A stretch of 64,000 nt of DNA from Panax quinquefolius (lineage: Eukaryota > Streptophyta > Magnoliopsida > Apiales > Araliaceae). Numbering within the stretch: position 1 is the stretch's first letter; the number at the start of each line of letters is the position of its first letter. Shown piece after piece: positions 33,331 to 45,063 of the stretch. Position numbers and translations under genes: made by a program. A model generated the notes under the pieces. The model worked only from the letters and a program-made list of their open reading frames with translations. It was not told the origin of the DNA and did not search any database. The DNA is taken from positions 48,578,076 through 48,642,075 of the forward strand of contig CM035162.1 in the NCBI GenBank assembly GCA_020205615.1, given 5' to 3'.

Positions 33331-33890
33331 TCAGACTTCTCTCATTGTAGGATCTTCTTTACAAGTAGAGGGCCACCATGTATCGGGCCACATACTACCC
33401 CCATGGATTTCATCCATGAGCCTTTAAGCTTGGTCCTCATCCAGACATCTAAGGAGACCTCGTCTTGCATCTCTTTTGTAGAGTGCATCTCCGCTCAGGT
33501 AGAATTTCATAGCAAGTCGATGGATCCGCCTTTTCTCAGTCGGGCTCGCCTCAGCAAGTGTAGATCTATCTTGTAAGTGTTCATTGACATGCTGATATCA
33601 AGGGTTCTTGATGGGAGGTAGCTCATCTGATACTTCTCCAATGTAATTCACATTGGCTGGACCCTTTTGTTGGGCAAATTTGAGGGTTGGCATGTCTTCC
33701 TTGTCATGTAAGTTGATCAAGGAGGCCAAGGTTACTAGCGCTTCAGCAAAATCATTCCTATTCCGAGGAATGTGGAGGAAGGATTTTTCTTCAAACTCTA
33801 AAGCCATCTGTAGAACCTGCCGATGGTAAGGCAACAAATGTATAACTTGTTGAAGAGCTTTTTCTCTTTTTCTTTTTTTTTTTAATTTTT
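33330..33890 (-). pseudogene. Element J RNase H end and integrase N-terminus, deleted form
   Basis: Minus-strand frames from 33860: RNase H tail YHRQVLQMALEFEEKSFLHI with NDFAEALVTLASLI, then the integrase lead EASPTEKRRIHRLAMKFYL, GDALYKRDARRGLLRCLDED and LMDEIHGGSMWP. After that the text jumps directly to integrase C-terminus at about 33330, so zinc finger and D,D,E core are gone. Upstream, the frame ends at an A-rich tract on the minus strand (33895-33862), which marks a second deletion joining RT to RNase H. Confidence 0.8.
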
Positions 33891-34777
33891 TTTATGCATT
33901 AGATCATAGAAAAGAGCCATATGGCTCAATGATAGATAGCTCTGGCATCAATGAGGTTGAATGACAATCGTCTGTAGCCAAAGGTTCCCTAAGGAGTGAT
34001 GAATGCAGCTTTCTTATGATCCTTTTCAGAAACCATGATTGGATGGTATCCCACAAAGCCATCCGTAAATATATGTTATACTAAGTCGTATTGTCAATGA
34101 CAATGTGGATAAATGGCACGGGAAAGCTATCTTTAAGGCAAGCTTTGTTCAAATCCCAATAATCCACGCAAAACTCGCACCTTTCTCCCCGGTTTAGGCA
34201 CGGAACAATGCCTGGATATCCACTCAGGATATGTAGACACCATGATGATGCCAACTTGAAATTGTTTCACAATTTCTTCTTTAACTTTTAACCTCCACTC
34301 AGGTTTTAATCGCTTGAGCTTCTACCTGACTGGCTTAAATCCTTCTTTAATGGGAAGGCGATGAAGAACAATGTCAGTGGACAAACCCACCATGTCTTCG
34401 TGAGACTATGCAAACACATCCTGGAATTGGGTTAGTAGTGTAACCATGTCATTCTGCTGGTTTGGGGTAAGGTCTGAACCAATCTGGATTAACTTAGGGA
34501 TTTCTAAGGTTCCGAGATTGAAGGAAGTGGTTTGGTCAAGGTTGGGTTTAGGTTTGTCTTTGACCCATTCTTGAATTTCTGGAGGCACCTCAATGTCCTC
34601 ATGTACTTCCATCAAGGCTGAATTCATCTCTACATCAAAGGTACAATCCTTGTGGAGAAGAGGCATTGTATCAGCAAGTACAGGCACATCTGAATTCAGG
34701 GTCCTAAAACAAAATATACTTTCACTTAGTATATATGAAAAGGTTTGATCATACAAAGTATTAGCATGTACTGGCAA
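33891..34777 (-). pseudogene. Element J reverse transcriptase, truncated and degraded
   Basis: The RT lead (34777-34406) has IPKLIQIGSDLTPNQQNDMV and LLTQFQDVFA. The following decayed frames read KRLKPEWRLKVKEEIVKQF, YPEWISRHCSVPKPGRKVRV, FTDGFVGYHPIMVSEKD, KKAAFITPxGTFGYRRLSFN and a final YH-AIWLFSMI. These are fingers and first palm motifs of Tat/Athila-type RT. The active-site strand with YxDD is absent: the gene stops just before it and joins RNase H tail sequence. Stops occur throughout. Confidence 0.82.
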
Positions 34778-35338
34778 AACGACTGCTAATATTGTACAGA
34801 AAAGTAAGCAGTTATGATATCTACAGGGCAGAAATAGTTTCTGCCCGTTTTACCCTTGTCGACCAATGCAAGGAGTGTTGCTCCAATTAGAAAGGGCAAA
34901 GTCTGGGTGGACTGCAGTGATGGAGGGGCTATCATCATCCTCCCTATCCTGAATGATGACCATTATGTCCGAGAAATCATCGTCTAGGGTGTATCTATTT
35001 GTATGTTTGTCATGAACGATGATGCGCATGCCCGACATCATTCGGATGACGTCTTGCTTAATTCTTTGTTTCTCTTCCTCCAGTCAGGGATCTGGAACAA
35101 AGATTTCTTTCTCCTTCATCATTATTCTGCATGGTAAATAACATAGCCATTAAGTCAAGCTAGCACCTTTACTGAGAGGTTGTGCGGACTCAGTAGTTGT
35201 AAGTATGGACGAACTTTGTGTAACTGAAGCTGGAGGAATCTGAGGATGTTTATGTGGATTCGTGTTACTAGAACTGGTAGAATAGCCTAGCCCAGCTGTC
35301 CCAATTTAGCTGATAACCTGGACGGGGTATTTGATGCC
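34778..35338 (-). pseudogene. Element J linker after G-patch, right of insertion D
   Basis: Continuation of the frame that carries the G-patch (44292-44483) once element D is removed. On the minus strand just left of 35339 it reads QGIKYPVQVI, then a stop where Lys is expected, and a Ser/Thr-rich linker. A further frame (35041-34850) reads MSGMRIIVHDKHTNRYTLDD, FSDIMVIIQDREDDD and PDFALSNWSNTPC, a segment that usually lies between G-patch and RT in such elements. Confidence 0.68.
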
Positions 35339-35343
35339 CTGAT
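35339..35343 (+). other. Target-site duplication of element D, left copy
   Basis: CTGAT directly before the LTR; the same five bases follow the 3' LTR at 44292-44296. Confidence 0.93.
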
Positions 35344-38090
35344 TGTAAGACCCCGAAATTTTTAAATAAAAAGGAATTTCCTTTATTTATTATTTTGAAA
35401 TAGTAAGGGTTGATTTGATTAATGTGGATAGTTAAGGGTTAAATACGCAAAAATTTCAAAATAAGCAAGTGGTTATAAAATATTCATTATCGCTTGGGAA
35501 TATTCGTTTGGTCGTGGAATATTCGTGATTGTCGGGAATATTCGCGACGACAAGCAAGTTGACCATGTGTGGGCCCCATAACGGAAAGCGATTGGATGAA
35601 GAAAACGACAAATATAAGTTGTTTTTAAATAATCTGCGTAGTTGTTACCATTATATCTTGTTGGAATACCCGGTTGGTTAAAAACACACTAATACGCTTG
35701 TTGCAGACAAAGAGCAGATACCAGATTGCACCAATTATTGATTCTTACGTAGAAGGCACTACTCAATAATGATTACGTAAATTATCGCTCAAAGATTTTA
35801 TTAATAATTGTCATATTGATATTTTATATTGTCATTGTTTCAATAATTGTCATTACAATTATTTTTCATTATCGAAGCAATAATTCATATTATCTGAATA
35901 ATATTATTAGATAACATTGTTGGCAATGTCTAGAAAGTTCTCGTCTAAGGAGAGGTTTGGTCACCTAATTGCGCCAAGAAAAGAAGGAGAAATTCTTATT
36001 GGAAAGCCCCTCTTCCTGAACCGCACTCGTTATCAATATTGTGATTCTGTAATATTATTTGTGAATAATTAATTATTGATTTATATGATGAGGAAAATAT
36101 TGATTTTATGTGGATATAGATGGAGAAAATTTTTAAAGTTACAATTGTTGAAAATTGAAATTTTATCTTTTTCGATAAAATAAATATATTATTATATTTT
36201 AATAATATAATAATGGTGATATTTTTATAAAGAATGTGGGATATATGAGTATACGAGGAGGATGAGTATTTTTGTTGCAATAAATGTTTAAAACATGTTA
36301 AACATGTCGGTGGACCCCATTTATTGATTCGAAATTTGATTATAAATTTTGTAAAATCGCCAGCCAGTGGATTTTACGAATTTGTGTTTGGAATTTGGAA
36401 AACTATCTTCTGCAAAGTTGTAGAGAATTGAATTTTCTATAAAAACTCATGAGATTCGAATTTTCTGATAGAAGGGCTATTTATTATGAATTATTGAAGC
36501 TCAAGTTCAAATAATTAATTTTGGAAGTTTTAATTGTTTTATTTAAGAAAACGTTTTTGCAATCCCACATGTGATATAAATGTGCTGAATTCAGTTGGTC
36601 TAAGGTGGGCTTGAATTTGTTTAATTATATTATTATTTTATTAAATTTTCGCTTTGGTGTTCTAAGCATTTTCCTATAAATAGGTGCTTAGGTTAGAATT
36701 GAAAATCACACCGAAATCAAGTTTTCTCTCTATATTATCGAGCGTATTCTTGTGAGTATTTTGAGTATACTTTGAGTATTGCTAGATTATTGCAAGTTTC
36801 CTTCAAAGACTATACCCTAGTATTCTAGCTAAAGTCTTGATCTTTCGAGGTAAGGGATATTATTTTTTTTTCGTAATGATATTATTTCTTCAATATCATT
36901 ATAATTTGAAATGTTGATCCAAGTTTTTATCAAATTTGGAACTTTTTCATGTCGGGTTACTATTTCATGAGTTACATTTAACAGGTAATATTCATTAAGT
37001 TATTTTCCACGAGTTACTATTCACGAGTACTATTCATGAAGCGTGAAGATGTTTTTGTGGAATTTCTATCTTTTGGTGTCGGAGTTACTATTCACGTATA
37101 CGACACTATTCACGTATAAGGTACTATTTATCGAAAAATAAAATTTCTTCATTTCGTCCAAAACATCTATTCTGGATACTAACTCTGATTGTATCCATGT
37201 TTTGATCATTCTTGAATTTTACACCACTATGATTATTTTTGAGGTATTTTTGGACGTGGATAAAACCAAGTACGAATCCTTAATCCTTAATCCTTGTCAT
37301 TTTGTTTCACTTTGGATTCGCTTTCTTTAAAAAAAAATTCATCATCCTCGCCTCTTAAATGATGATATTATGGAATATCTTTGGCACAGTAGTGCAAAGA
37401 TGAATGATTTCTTAAGAATATCTTTGGCCCAGAGTGCAAAGATGAATGATTTCTGAAGAATATCTTTGGACCGTAGTGCAAAGATGAACAGGTGTTTAAA
37501 TGAACATGACCAACTGATGAATATCTTTGGCCAGTAGTAAAGATGAATATTTGATTCCAGATGTATATTGATTGATGTTACAGGGATAAAAGATAGATTT
37601 ATGAACTTTTAAATTCATACATAGAAGATAGTAGTTTGCATTCTACTTAACTCTTCTAATGAATTATTATTTCAATGTAATATTGATTTAAAATTTGTTG
37701 TCTATTGTATTCTATTAGATTTTTCCTCGTTGAAGACTAACAATAATTTGTTGTATATTATCTTAGTCATAATATTCTTTATTGAGCTAGTTGAGCTCAC
37801 CCTTTTCCTTTTTGTTCCATTTTTCTCGTGAGGCGAGAATATAAGCGAGTACGCAGCCTGGGGTATGGAATGAAGGTTCTAAAGAGAGTTGTTTAGTAGT
37901 CCTCACCATTTTGTAAAATAATGTATCAATAAATGTGAGGAGGATTTATTTGAGTATAGATATTGTCTAGAAGATAATATTTGTATTTTAAACTCACAGC
38001 CATTGTAATAATAATAAAGTTGTAGTTGTTTACGTACCATGTATTGACAACTCGTAATGGGTGATGTATACCTATTTTGGGGGCGTCACA
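35344..38090 (+). mobile_element. 5' LTR of element D
   Basis: 2747 bases, from TGTAAGACCCCG to GGGGGCGTCACA. Contents include a TATA box at 36674, degenerate TTACTATTCACGAG repeats (about 36958-37130) and four ~45-base units with AATATCTTTGGC and GTGCAAAGATGAAT (about 37370-37550). The last 200 bases are homologous to the LTR ends of A and C. Confidence 0.95.
36674..36683 (+). promoter_or_regulatory. TATA box in 5' LTR of D
   Basis: CTATAAATAG, about 1.33 kb from the LTR start, repeated at 42873-42882 in the 3' LTR. Likely LTR promoter. Confidence 0.65.
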
Positions 38091-38093
38091 AAT

Positions 38094-38104
38094 TGGTATC
38101 GAGC
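38094..38104 (+). other. Primer-binding site of element D (tRNA-iMet type, one base short)
   Basis: TGGTATCGAGC three bases after the LTR. The usual site is TGGTATCAGAGC, so one A is missing, within a CAG. This could be real decay or a sequence error. Confidence 0.85.
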
Positions 38105-38278
38105 TTAGGATATGATCTCCAAGGCGGAGATCGGGGAATAGAACTAGGAGGGAGAGACGAGTAAATCCTTCGCTAGTGTGTCCTACCTAAGCTTATTTGT
38201 TAGTTGGTCAAGATATAGGGATATTATGTGATATATTGATTTCCTTAATTAACCCTTGTTTTATGATGATGTTTGAGA

Positions 38279-39480
38279 ATGTCGAATGAGAATATTAACA
38301 ATGGAAATGAGACCGTGGAGATGCCTGTACTCACCAACGAGGAGAACGTGCAACAGTCGGGCAATGTTCCTCCCGTGAACAACACCATTGAAAGCGATGA
38401 TGAATGAGGGATGTTTAGAAGTTTTTTGCGCTTCATGCAAAATCGACGAGGAAAACTCGTGTTCAAAATACAGGAGGAAATGATAGCAATTCACGGGTTG
38501 TCACAAATGCAAGCGCTTCAAAGAGTTGGGACCACCGAAATTTAAGGGAAAGCCGATCCGATCATGGCAGTAAACATAGGTCAAACAAATTACCAAGATA
38601 TTCGATGTCTTGATGCACGGAGGAAACGAAGGTTCCATTCGCCACCTTATATGTTCCGTGGTGAGGCGGACTCATCGGTGGGAGTCTGCGTGAAGCGTAC
38701 TCCATCCAACCGCACTCAAAGCATGTCTTGGGAGACGTTTGAGAGCTATTTAATGACAAATACTTTCCGAAAGTGTTCGCTATATATGAAGGAAGTGGAG
38801 TTCATCGATTGGAACAAAACAACATGACGGTGTCTCAAAGACGAGGCAAAGTTTGCAGAGTTATCCGTGTTTGCACCTCATTTGGTGGAGAATGAGGAAC
38901 GATAACGCGATGTTTCTTAGAGGTTTGAAACCCAGATACGTCGAAGATCTCATTTCTCATAAATTTTCTCTTTATTCGGATGTTGTAAATGTGGCTCAAT
39001 TATTAGAGCGAGATAACGATAGTACGGCCAACCGAGGACCACAACCAGATCGTGATCGTAGATAGCGATCAGCATGTAATAATGATAACTGCGCAGAAAA
39101 AGAAATGACGGACAAAATGGTAACCACTCTGTGGTAATCATGGCCATGAAAATAGAAGAAGCGAGTCGGAGGAGATTTTAAAAGAGGAGATTTAACAACG
39201 ACCATGTGAAGATAGAAAGTCTTAAAGAATCGGTTCTAGGGAGGAGAACGACCACCGGTCATATGCTATAAATGCGAAAAGAGGGACATATCACCAAACC
39301 GCCCACAACAGCTCAAGGTATGCTATAATTGTGGAAAGAAAGGACATATCGCTCGAGATTATACAATGAGCGAAAACCTAGTTCAATGAGGACGGTGACT
39401 CAAAAGATCGCCCCGTAAAAAGTCAAAGTCAACGATTCCGGAAGAGCGTTTGTTGTGATCGGTCATAATGCGAGAACCCA
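38279..39480 (+). pseudogene. Element D gag, decayed
   Basis: The start chosen is the ATG at 38279 (MSNENINNGNETVEMP), about 190 bases after the LTR. It reads to an early stop at 38405, then in pieces through SMSWETFESYLMTNTFRKCS and MKEVEFIDWN, the Retrotrans_gag core, and FAELSVFAPHLVENEER. Two zinc knuckles are recognisable near 39260-39360, the second as CYNCGKKGHIARDY with its final Cys replaced by Tyr, and the first missing residues. Parallel pieces occur in element F gag (48638-49566), which is better preserved. Confidence 0.8.
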
Positions 39481-39486
39481 AACGAG

Positions 39487-39960
39487 GTGATCATGGGTAA
39501 GCTATTTATAAATTCTTGTGAAGTTTATACCTTACTTGATACCTTTGCATACCCATTCATTTATCTCTCCCGCATGTGCTCAACGCTTAAACTTGACTCG
39601 GAGAAATTAGACTTTGACCTATCTGTGGAAACTCCGTTAGAGAAACTTTCATCACATCCACTTGCTTATAAATCTTGTTTGATTCAAGTTGGCACCATTA
39701 CCTTACCTCATTGACCTTATCTCTTTAAAGATACTTGCTTTTGATGTGATTTTAGGGATTGATTGGTTAACTACTCATCATGCCAAAATTGATTGTTTTC
39801 GTAAGGTTGTTAGTTTTCATATTCCTAACCAACCTGTTGTATTTAATTCAAGCAACTAAACCATTAAAATCGATCAACATCATATCTAATCATAAAGCTA
39901 TTCGCTTATTGAAAACGGATGTCAAGCTTTCTTAGCCCATGTTATGGATTTGAATAAAGA
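39487..39960 (+). pseudogene. Element D aspartic protease, decayed
   Basis: Frame 39487-39714 reads KLFINSCEVYTLLDTFAYPF; the usual LLDTGSTHSF active site has lost its glycine region. It continues with RMCSTLKLDSEKLDFDLSV and ETPLEKL. After a break, ILAFDVILGIDWLTTHHAK-like text near 39735-39790 gives the GxDWL motif that ends gypsy proteases. Confidence 0.8.
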
Positions 39961-40009
39961 CACGCCAAATTTGAATAATATTCTGTTGTTATTGACTTTC
40001 CCGACGATT

Positions 40010-40668
40010 TCTGAAGAACTTCTCGATTACCCCCGTAACGTGAAGTTGAATTCTTTATTGATCTTGAACTCGTACAAAGCCCATTTCTAAAACCCCATAT
40101 CGAATGGCTCCTATTGAACTTCGTGAGTTAAAGGTCCAACTTCACGTGAATTGTTGGACATCGGTTTCATTCGTCCTAAGACATCTCCTTGGGGTGCTCT
40201 GCTTTATATGTAAAGAAGAAAGACGGAGTATGCGACTTTGTATTGACTATCTGGAATTGAACCATGTCACCATCAAGAATAGGTATCCTCTACCTCGTAT
40301 TGATGACTTGTTTGACCATTCTGCAAGGGCACAATTCTTTTCAAAATCGATCTTCGCTTCGGATATCATCACCAAGATTAGAATCGAGGATATTCCAAAG
40401 ACCGCCTTCGAACTTCGGTATGGGCATTATGAATTCTTAGTCATGTCTTTCGGACTAACTAATGCTCCTCGCGGCTTTTATGGATATGATGAACCGAGTA
40501 TTCAAGGAATATTTGGATCGCTTTGTTGTTGTCTTTATTGATGACATCCTTATATATTCCAAAAGTCGTGAAGATCATGAGCACCATTTGAAGTCGGTAC
40601 TCCAAAGGCTTCGTGAAAACCAACTATATGCCAAATTGAAGAAATGCGAGTTCGGCTTGAGGAAGTAG
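40010..40668 (+). pseudogene. Element D reverse transcriptase, truncated
   Basis: Pieces in order: [72 protein letters not shown], then in the next frame [39 protein letters not shown] and [13 protein letters not shown]. The catalytic FIDD strand is intact. Coding then stops at about 40690 and joins integrase sequence, so RT thumb, RNase H and the first half of integrase are deleted. Frame change at about 40470. Confidence 0.9.
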
Positions 40669-40699
40669 CATTCCTTGGGCACGGATTGCGATTTAGTTC

Positions 40700-41500
40700 G
40701 CATACCATCCCCAAACGACGGACAATCGAGAGGACTATTCAAACTCTTGAAGATCTATTAAGACTCATGTCCTAGACTTCAAGGGCAGTTGGGATAAGTA
40801 TTTACCATTGGTAGAATTCTCCTACAACAACAGTTATCAGGCAAGTATAGGTATGGCTCCATTTGAAGCATTATATGGACGAAAGTGTCGCTCTCCAATA
40901 TGTTGGGATGAGGTGGGTGAAGCAACATTGTTGGGACCCGAAGTTAGTCACGATATGACTACCAAAAAGATCCAAATGATTCGACAACGTGTACAAAAGC
41001 GGCACAAGATTGACAAAAGAGTTATGCGGATCTTCATCGAAAGGACGTGGAATTTAGTGTAGGGGATCATGTATTATTGCGTGTTGCTCCATGGAAGGGA
41101 GTTACAAGATTTGGGAAGAGAGGAAAGCTCAATCCACGATTTATTGGTCCATTTCAAATTCTTGACCGAGTAGGAAATGTAGCCTATAGACTTGCGTTAC
41201 CTCCAAGTATGTCTCGTGTTCATAATGTGTTTCATATATCCAGCATTTCAGTAAATATGTGAAAGACCCGAACCACGTTATTGAGTTAGAACCAGACGAG
41301 ATATAGCCAAGACTTAACGTATGAGGAGGTACCACAAGATCTTGGATAGGAAGGAGCATGTCCCTCTACGCCAAGAAAGGTCATACCACAAAGTTAAAGT
41401 TTGTGGAGGAATCATGCTATAGAGGAAATGACACAGGAATTGGAAACGAAAATGAAAGCGAGGTATCCTCACCTTTTCAAACACACAGTGTACGTGACGT
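40700..41500 (+). pseudogene. Element D integrase C-terminal part
   Basis: It begins near 40722 with a fragment equivalent to the [11 protein letters not shown] region, then [40 protein letters not shown], and in the next frame [39 protein letters not shown] and SMSRVHNVFHIS. After that a degraded chromodomain-like tail (41260-41500) ends close to the polypurine tract. Catalytic residues D and D are deleted. It matches the integrase of element C (61103-62131). Confidence 0.87.
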
Positions 41501-41521
41501 CAATTTCGAGGACGAAATTTC

Positions 41522-41535
41522 ATAAGGAGGGAGGT
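41522..41535 (+). other. Polypurine tract of element D
   Basis: ATAAGGAGGGAGGT just before the 3' LTR. Element F has the matching TTCATAAGGAGGGGAGAT. Confidence 0.9.
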
Positions 41536-44291
41536 TGTAAGACCCCGAATTTTTAAATAAAAAGGAATTTCCTTTATTTATTATTTTGAAATAGTAAGGG
41601 TTGATTTGATTAATGTGGATAGTTAAGGGTTAAATACGCAAATATTTCAAAATAAGCAAGTGGTTATAAAATATTCATTATCGCTTGGAATATTCGTTTG
41701 GTCATGGAATATTAAATCTTTGTCAAGGGAATATTCGTATGACGTGCCAAGACCATGTGTGGGCCCCATAACTGAAAAAGCGATTGGATGAAAAAACGAC
41801 AAATATAAGTTGTTTTTAAATAACTGGTAGTAGTTGTTACCAGATTAATCTTTGTTGGAATACCCGGTGGTTAAAACACACTAATACGCCGTTGTTGCAC
41901 AAGAAGAGCACCAGTATTGCACCAATTATTGATTCTTACGTAAGGCACTACTACTTAATAATGGTTACGATAATTATTGCTCAAAGATTTTTTATTAATA
42001 ATTGTTGCGTTGATATTTTATATTGTTGTTGTTTCAATAATTGTCATTACACAAAGATTTTTCATTATCGAAGCAATAATTCATATTATCCGAATAATAT
42101 TATTAGATAACATTGTTGGCAATGTCTAGAAAGTTCTGTCTAAGGAGAGGTTTGGTCACCTAATTGCTACCAAAGAAGAGAGAAATTCTTATTGAAAGCC
42201 CCTTTTCCCGAACCGCACAGGTTGTCGATATTGTGATTCACGTAATATTATTTGTGAATAATTAATTATTGATTTATATAATGAGAAAATATTGATTTTA
42301 TGTGGATATAGATGGAGAAAATTTTTAAAGTGACAATTGTTGAAAATTGAAATTTTATCTTTTTCTCGATAAAATAAATATATTATTATATTTTAATAAT
42401 ATAATAATGGTGATATTTTTATAAAGAATGTGGGATATATGAGTATCTGAGGAGGATGAGTATTTTTGTTGCAATAAATGTTTAAAACATGTTAAACATG
42501 CTCGGTGGGACCCCATTTATTGGTCGAAATTTGATTATAGCTTGTAAAATCGCCGCTTATGGATTTCGGACAATTTACATTTGGAATTTGGAAAAACTTT
42601 CTTACGCAAAGTTGTAGAGAATTGAATTTTCTATAAAAACTCGCTTGATTCAATTTTTCCGATAGAAGGGCTATTTATTATGAATTATTGAAGCTCAAGT
42701 TCTCAAATAATTAATTTTTGGAAGTTTTAATTGTTTTATTTAAGAAAACGTTTTTGCAATCCCACATGTGATATAAATGTGTTGAATTCAAATTGGTCTA
42801 AGGTGGGCTTGAATTTGTTTAATTATATTATTATTTTATTAAATTTTCTACTTTGGTGTTCTAAGCATTTTCCTATAAATAGGGTGCTTAGGTTAGAATT
42901 GAAAATCACACCGTAAACCAAGTTTTCTCTCTCTATATTATCGAAATGTATTCTTGTGAGTATTTTCAAGATATACTTTGAGTATTGCTAGGCGGTGCAA
43001 GTTCCTTGACCTTATACGGTTATTCTAGCTAGAAGTCTTGATCTTTCGAGGTAAGGGATATTATTTTTTTAGAATGATATTATTTCTTCAATATCATTAT
43101 ATTTGAAATATTGATCTCAAGTTTTATCAAATTTGGAACTTTTTCATGTCGGGGTTACTATTCATGAGTTACTATTCACGAGTTACTATTCATGAGTTAC
43201 TATTCACGAGTTACTATTCACGAGTACTATTACATGAAGTCGTGTAGATGTTTTTGTGGAATTTCTATCTTTTGGTGTCTGAGTTACTATTCACGTATCT
43301 GGACTATTCATGTATACTGACACTATTCACGATATCAGTTATCGATTCACCAAAAAATAAAATTTCTTCTTTTCGTCTAAAACATCTATTCGGATACTAA
43401 CTCGATTGTATCCATGTTTTGATCATTCTTGAATTTTACACCACTATGATTATTTTTGAGGTATTTTTGGGCGTGGATAAAACCAAGTACTAAATCCTTA
43501 ATCCTTAATCCTTGTCATTTTGTTTCACCGGATTCGCTTTCTTTAAAAAAAATATTTTCATAATCCTCATACTTAAATGATGATATTATGGAATATCTTT
43601 GGCTTTGTAGTGCAAAGATGAATGATTTCTTAAGAATATCTTTGGCACAGAGTGCAAAGATGAATGATTTCTGAAGAATATCTTTGGGGTAGTAGTGCAA
43701 ATGAGCAGTGTTTAAATGAACATTTGATTATCTTTGTATGCAAAGATGAATATTTGATTCCGATGTATATTGATTGATGTTACGGGGATAAAAGATAGAC
43801 GATGAACTTTTAAATTCATACATAGAAGATAGTAGTTTGCATTCTCTACTTAACTCTTCTAATGAATTATTATTTCATTGCGAATATTGATTTAAAATTT
43901 GTTGTCTATTGTATTCTATTAGATTTTTCCTGTTGAAGACTAACGATAATTTGTTGTATATTATCTTAGTCATAATATTCTTTACCGAGCTAGTTGAGCT
44001 CACCCTTTTCCTTTTTGTTCCATTTTTCTCGGGAGGCGAGAATATAAGCGAGTACAGCCTGGGTATGGAATGAAGGTTCTAAAGAGAGTTGTTTAGTAGT
44101 CCTCACCATTTTGTAAAATAATGTATCAATAAATGTGATGAGGATTTATTTGAGTATAGATATTGTCTGAAGATAATATTTGTATTTTAAACTCACGCTT
44201 TTACTGTTGTAATAATAAAGTTGTAGTTGTTTACGTACCATGTATTGACAACTCAGAATGGGTGATGTATACCTATTTTGGGGGCGTCACA
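41536..44291 (+). mobile_element. 3' LTR of element D
   Basis: 2756 bases, TGTAAGACCCCG to GGGGGCGTCACA, followed by CTGAT. Compared with the 5' LTR it has more regular TTACTATTCACGAG copies (43156-43235) and a TATA box at 42873-42882. Confidence 0.95.
43156..43235 (+). repeat. 15-base tandem repeat in 3' LTR of D
   Basis: Five copies of GTTACTATTCACGA or GTTACTATTCATGA in tandem. The 5' LTR has only scattered, decayed copies in the same place. Confidence 0.88.
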
Positions 44292-44483
44292 CTGATGATC
44301 TTTACCCAACCCTTGTCCTGGCTGATGACCCAATGACATCATTTCTTGAGTAGGCAACATTACCTCAGCAGAAACCTTGGGTTTGGGAAATGGCGTTCCA
44401 ATAGCATGGTATTGGGTATTGCTTACTTCCAATGCATGAAAACTGACTGGTTCCACATCTGCATTGGCATTGATGAATGTCAT
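44292..44483 (-). pseudogene. Element J G-patch region, left half in coding order
   Basis: The minus-strand frame reads MTFINANADVEPVSFHALEV, then PTQEMMSLGHQPGQGLGKDH, where it is cut by element D. The GxxPGxGLGK core is a G-patch, an RNA-binding motif found after protease in Tat/Ogre-type elements. The remaining residues are at 35338 and below. Confidence 0.8.
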
Positions 44484-45060
44484 ATCCCCGTGTTGAGGAC
44501 ACTCCTTTCCAACAGAGATCGACTAGTACGTCGTTGATAATGTATTTCAACTGTTGATGAAAGGTGGAGGGGACTGCCCCTGCCATATGAATCCATGGTC
44601 GTCCCAAGAGCAGGTTGTATCCCGAATCTATCTTGAATACGTGGAAAGATACGCAGAATGTATAGGGACCAATTTCGATTGGCAGTTCAATTACTCCGAC
44701 CGAATTCCGGCGGGATCCATCAAAAGCTTTGATGACTGTATGGCTACTCCGGATTTGGTTGAGATTGATATTCATCTTCACCAAGGTAGCGTATGGTCAT
44801 ATATTTAGAGATGAGCCTCCATCTATCAAGACTCCAGCTAGCATGTATCTGGAGGACAAGACCGTATTGTGCAACGACTTGCAATGACCGGTCCCTTTGG
44901 GCGGTATGTCATCATCAGTGAAGGATATCACATTGTTGTTGAAAATGTGATCAACCAAGTGTTGAAATTTTTCCGTATCAACGAATGTTGGTAGATAGGC
45001 TTCTTCTAAAACCTTCAACAAGATCTTCTGGTGATCCTCGGAAGTCAAGACTAAGTCCAA
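44365..45060 (-). pseudogene. Element J aspartic protease
   Basis: The first frame (45060-44797) reads LTSEDHQKILLKVLEEAYLP, then FTDDDIPPKGTGHCKSLH and MLAGVLIDGGSSLNI. The active site normally reads VLVDNGSSLN or similar; here Asp and Gly are kept. After a one-base shift the second frame (44784 on) reads RSSHTVIKAFDGSRRNSVG, then GYNLLLGRPWIHMAGAVPS and the end of the protease fold. A stop or frame change at about 44517 leads to the G-patch segment. It belongs to element J and sits just right of insertion D. Confidence 0.85.
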
Positions 45061-45063
45061 AAT

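Larger units (their letters stand above)
35344..44291 (+). mobile_element. Complete Tekay-like Ty3/gypsy element D, internally deleted
   Basis: An 8.9 kb plus-strand element with LTRs of 2747 and 2756 bases, tRNA-iMet-type primer-binding site, remnants of gag, PR, RT and integrase, and a polypurine tract. A perfect CTGAT duplication flanks it. It lies in the G-patch region of element J, and J's reading frame resumes on both sides. RT palm is followed directly by integrase, so RNase H and most of integrase are deleted. Every gene has stops or shifts. The two LTRs are identical over long AT-rich stretches but differ by clustered small indels. Confidence 0.95.

Noticed and set aside
41892..42110. 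Short frames in the LTRs of D
   Set aside because: They fall in non-coding LTR sequence and are not preserved between the two LTR copies.
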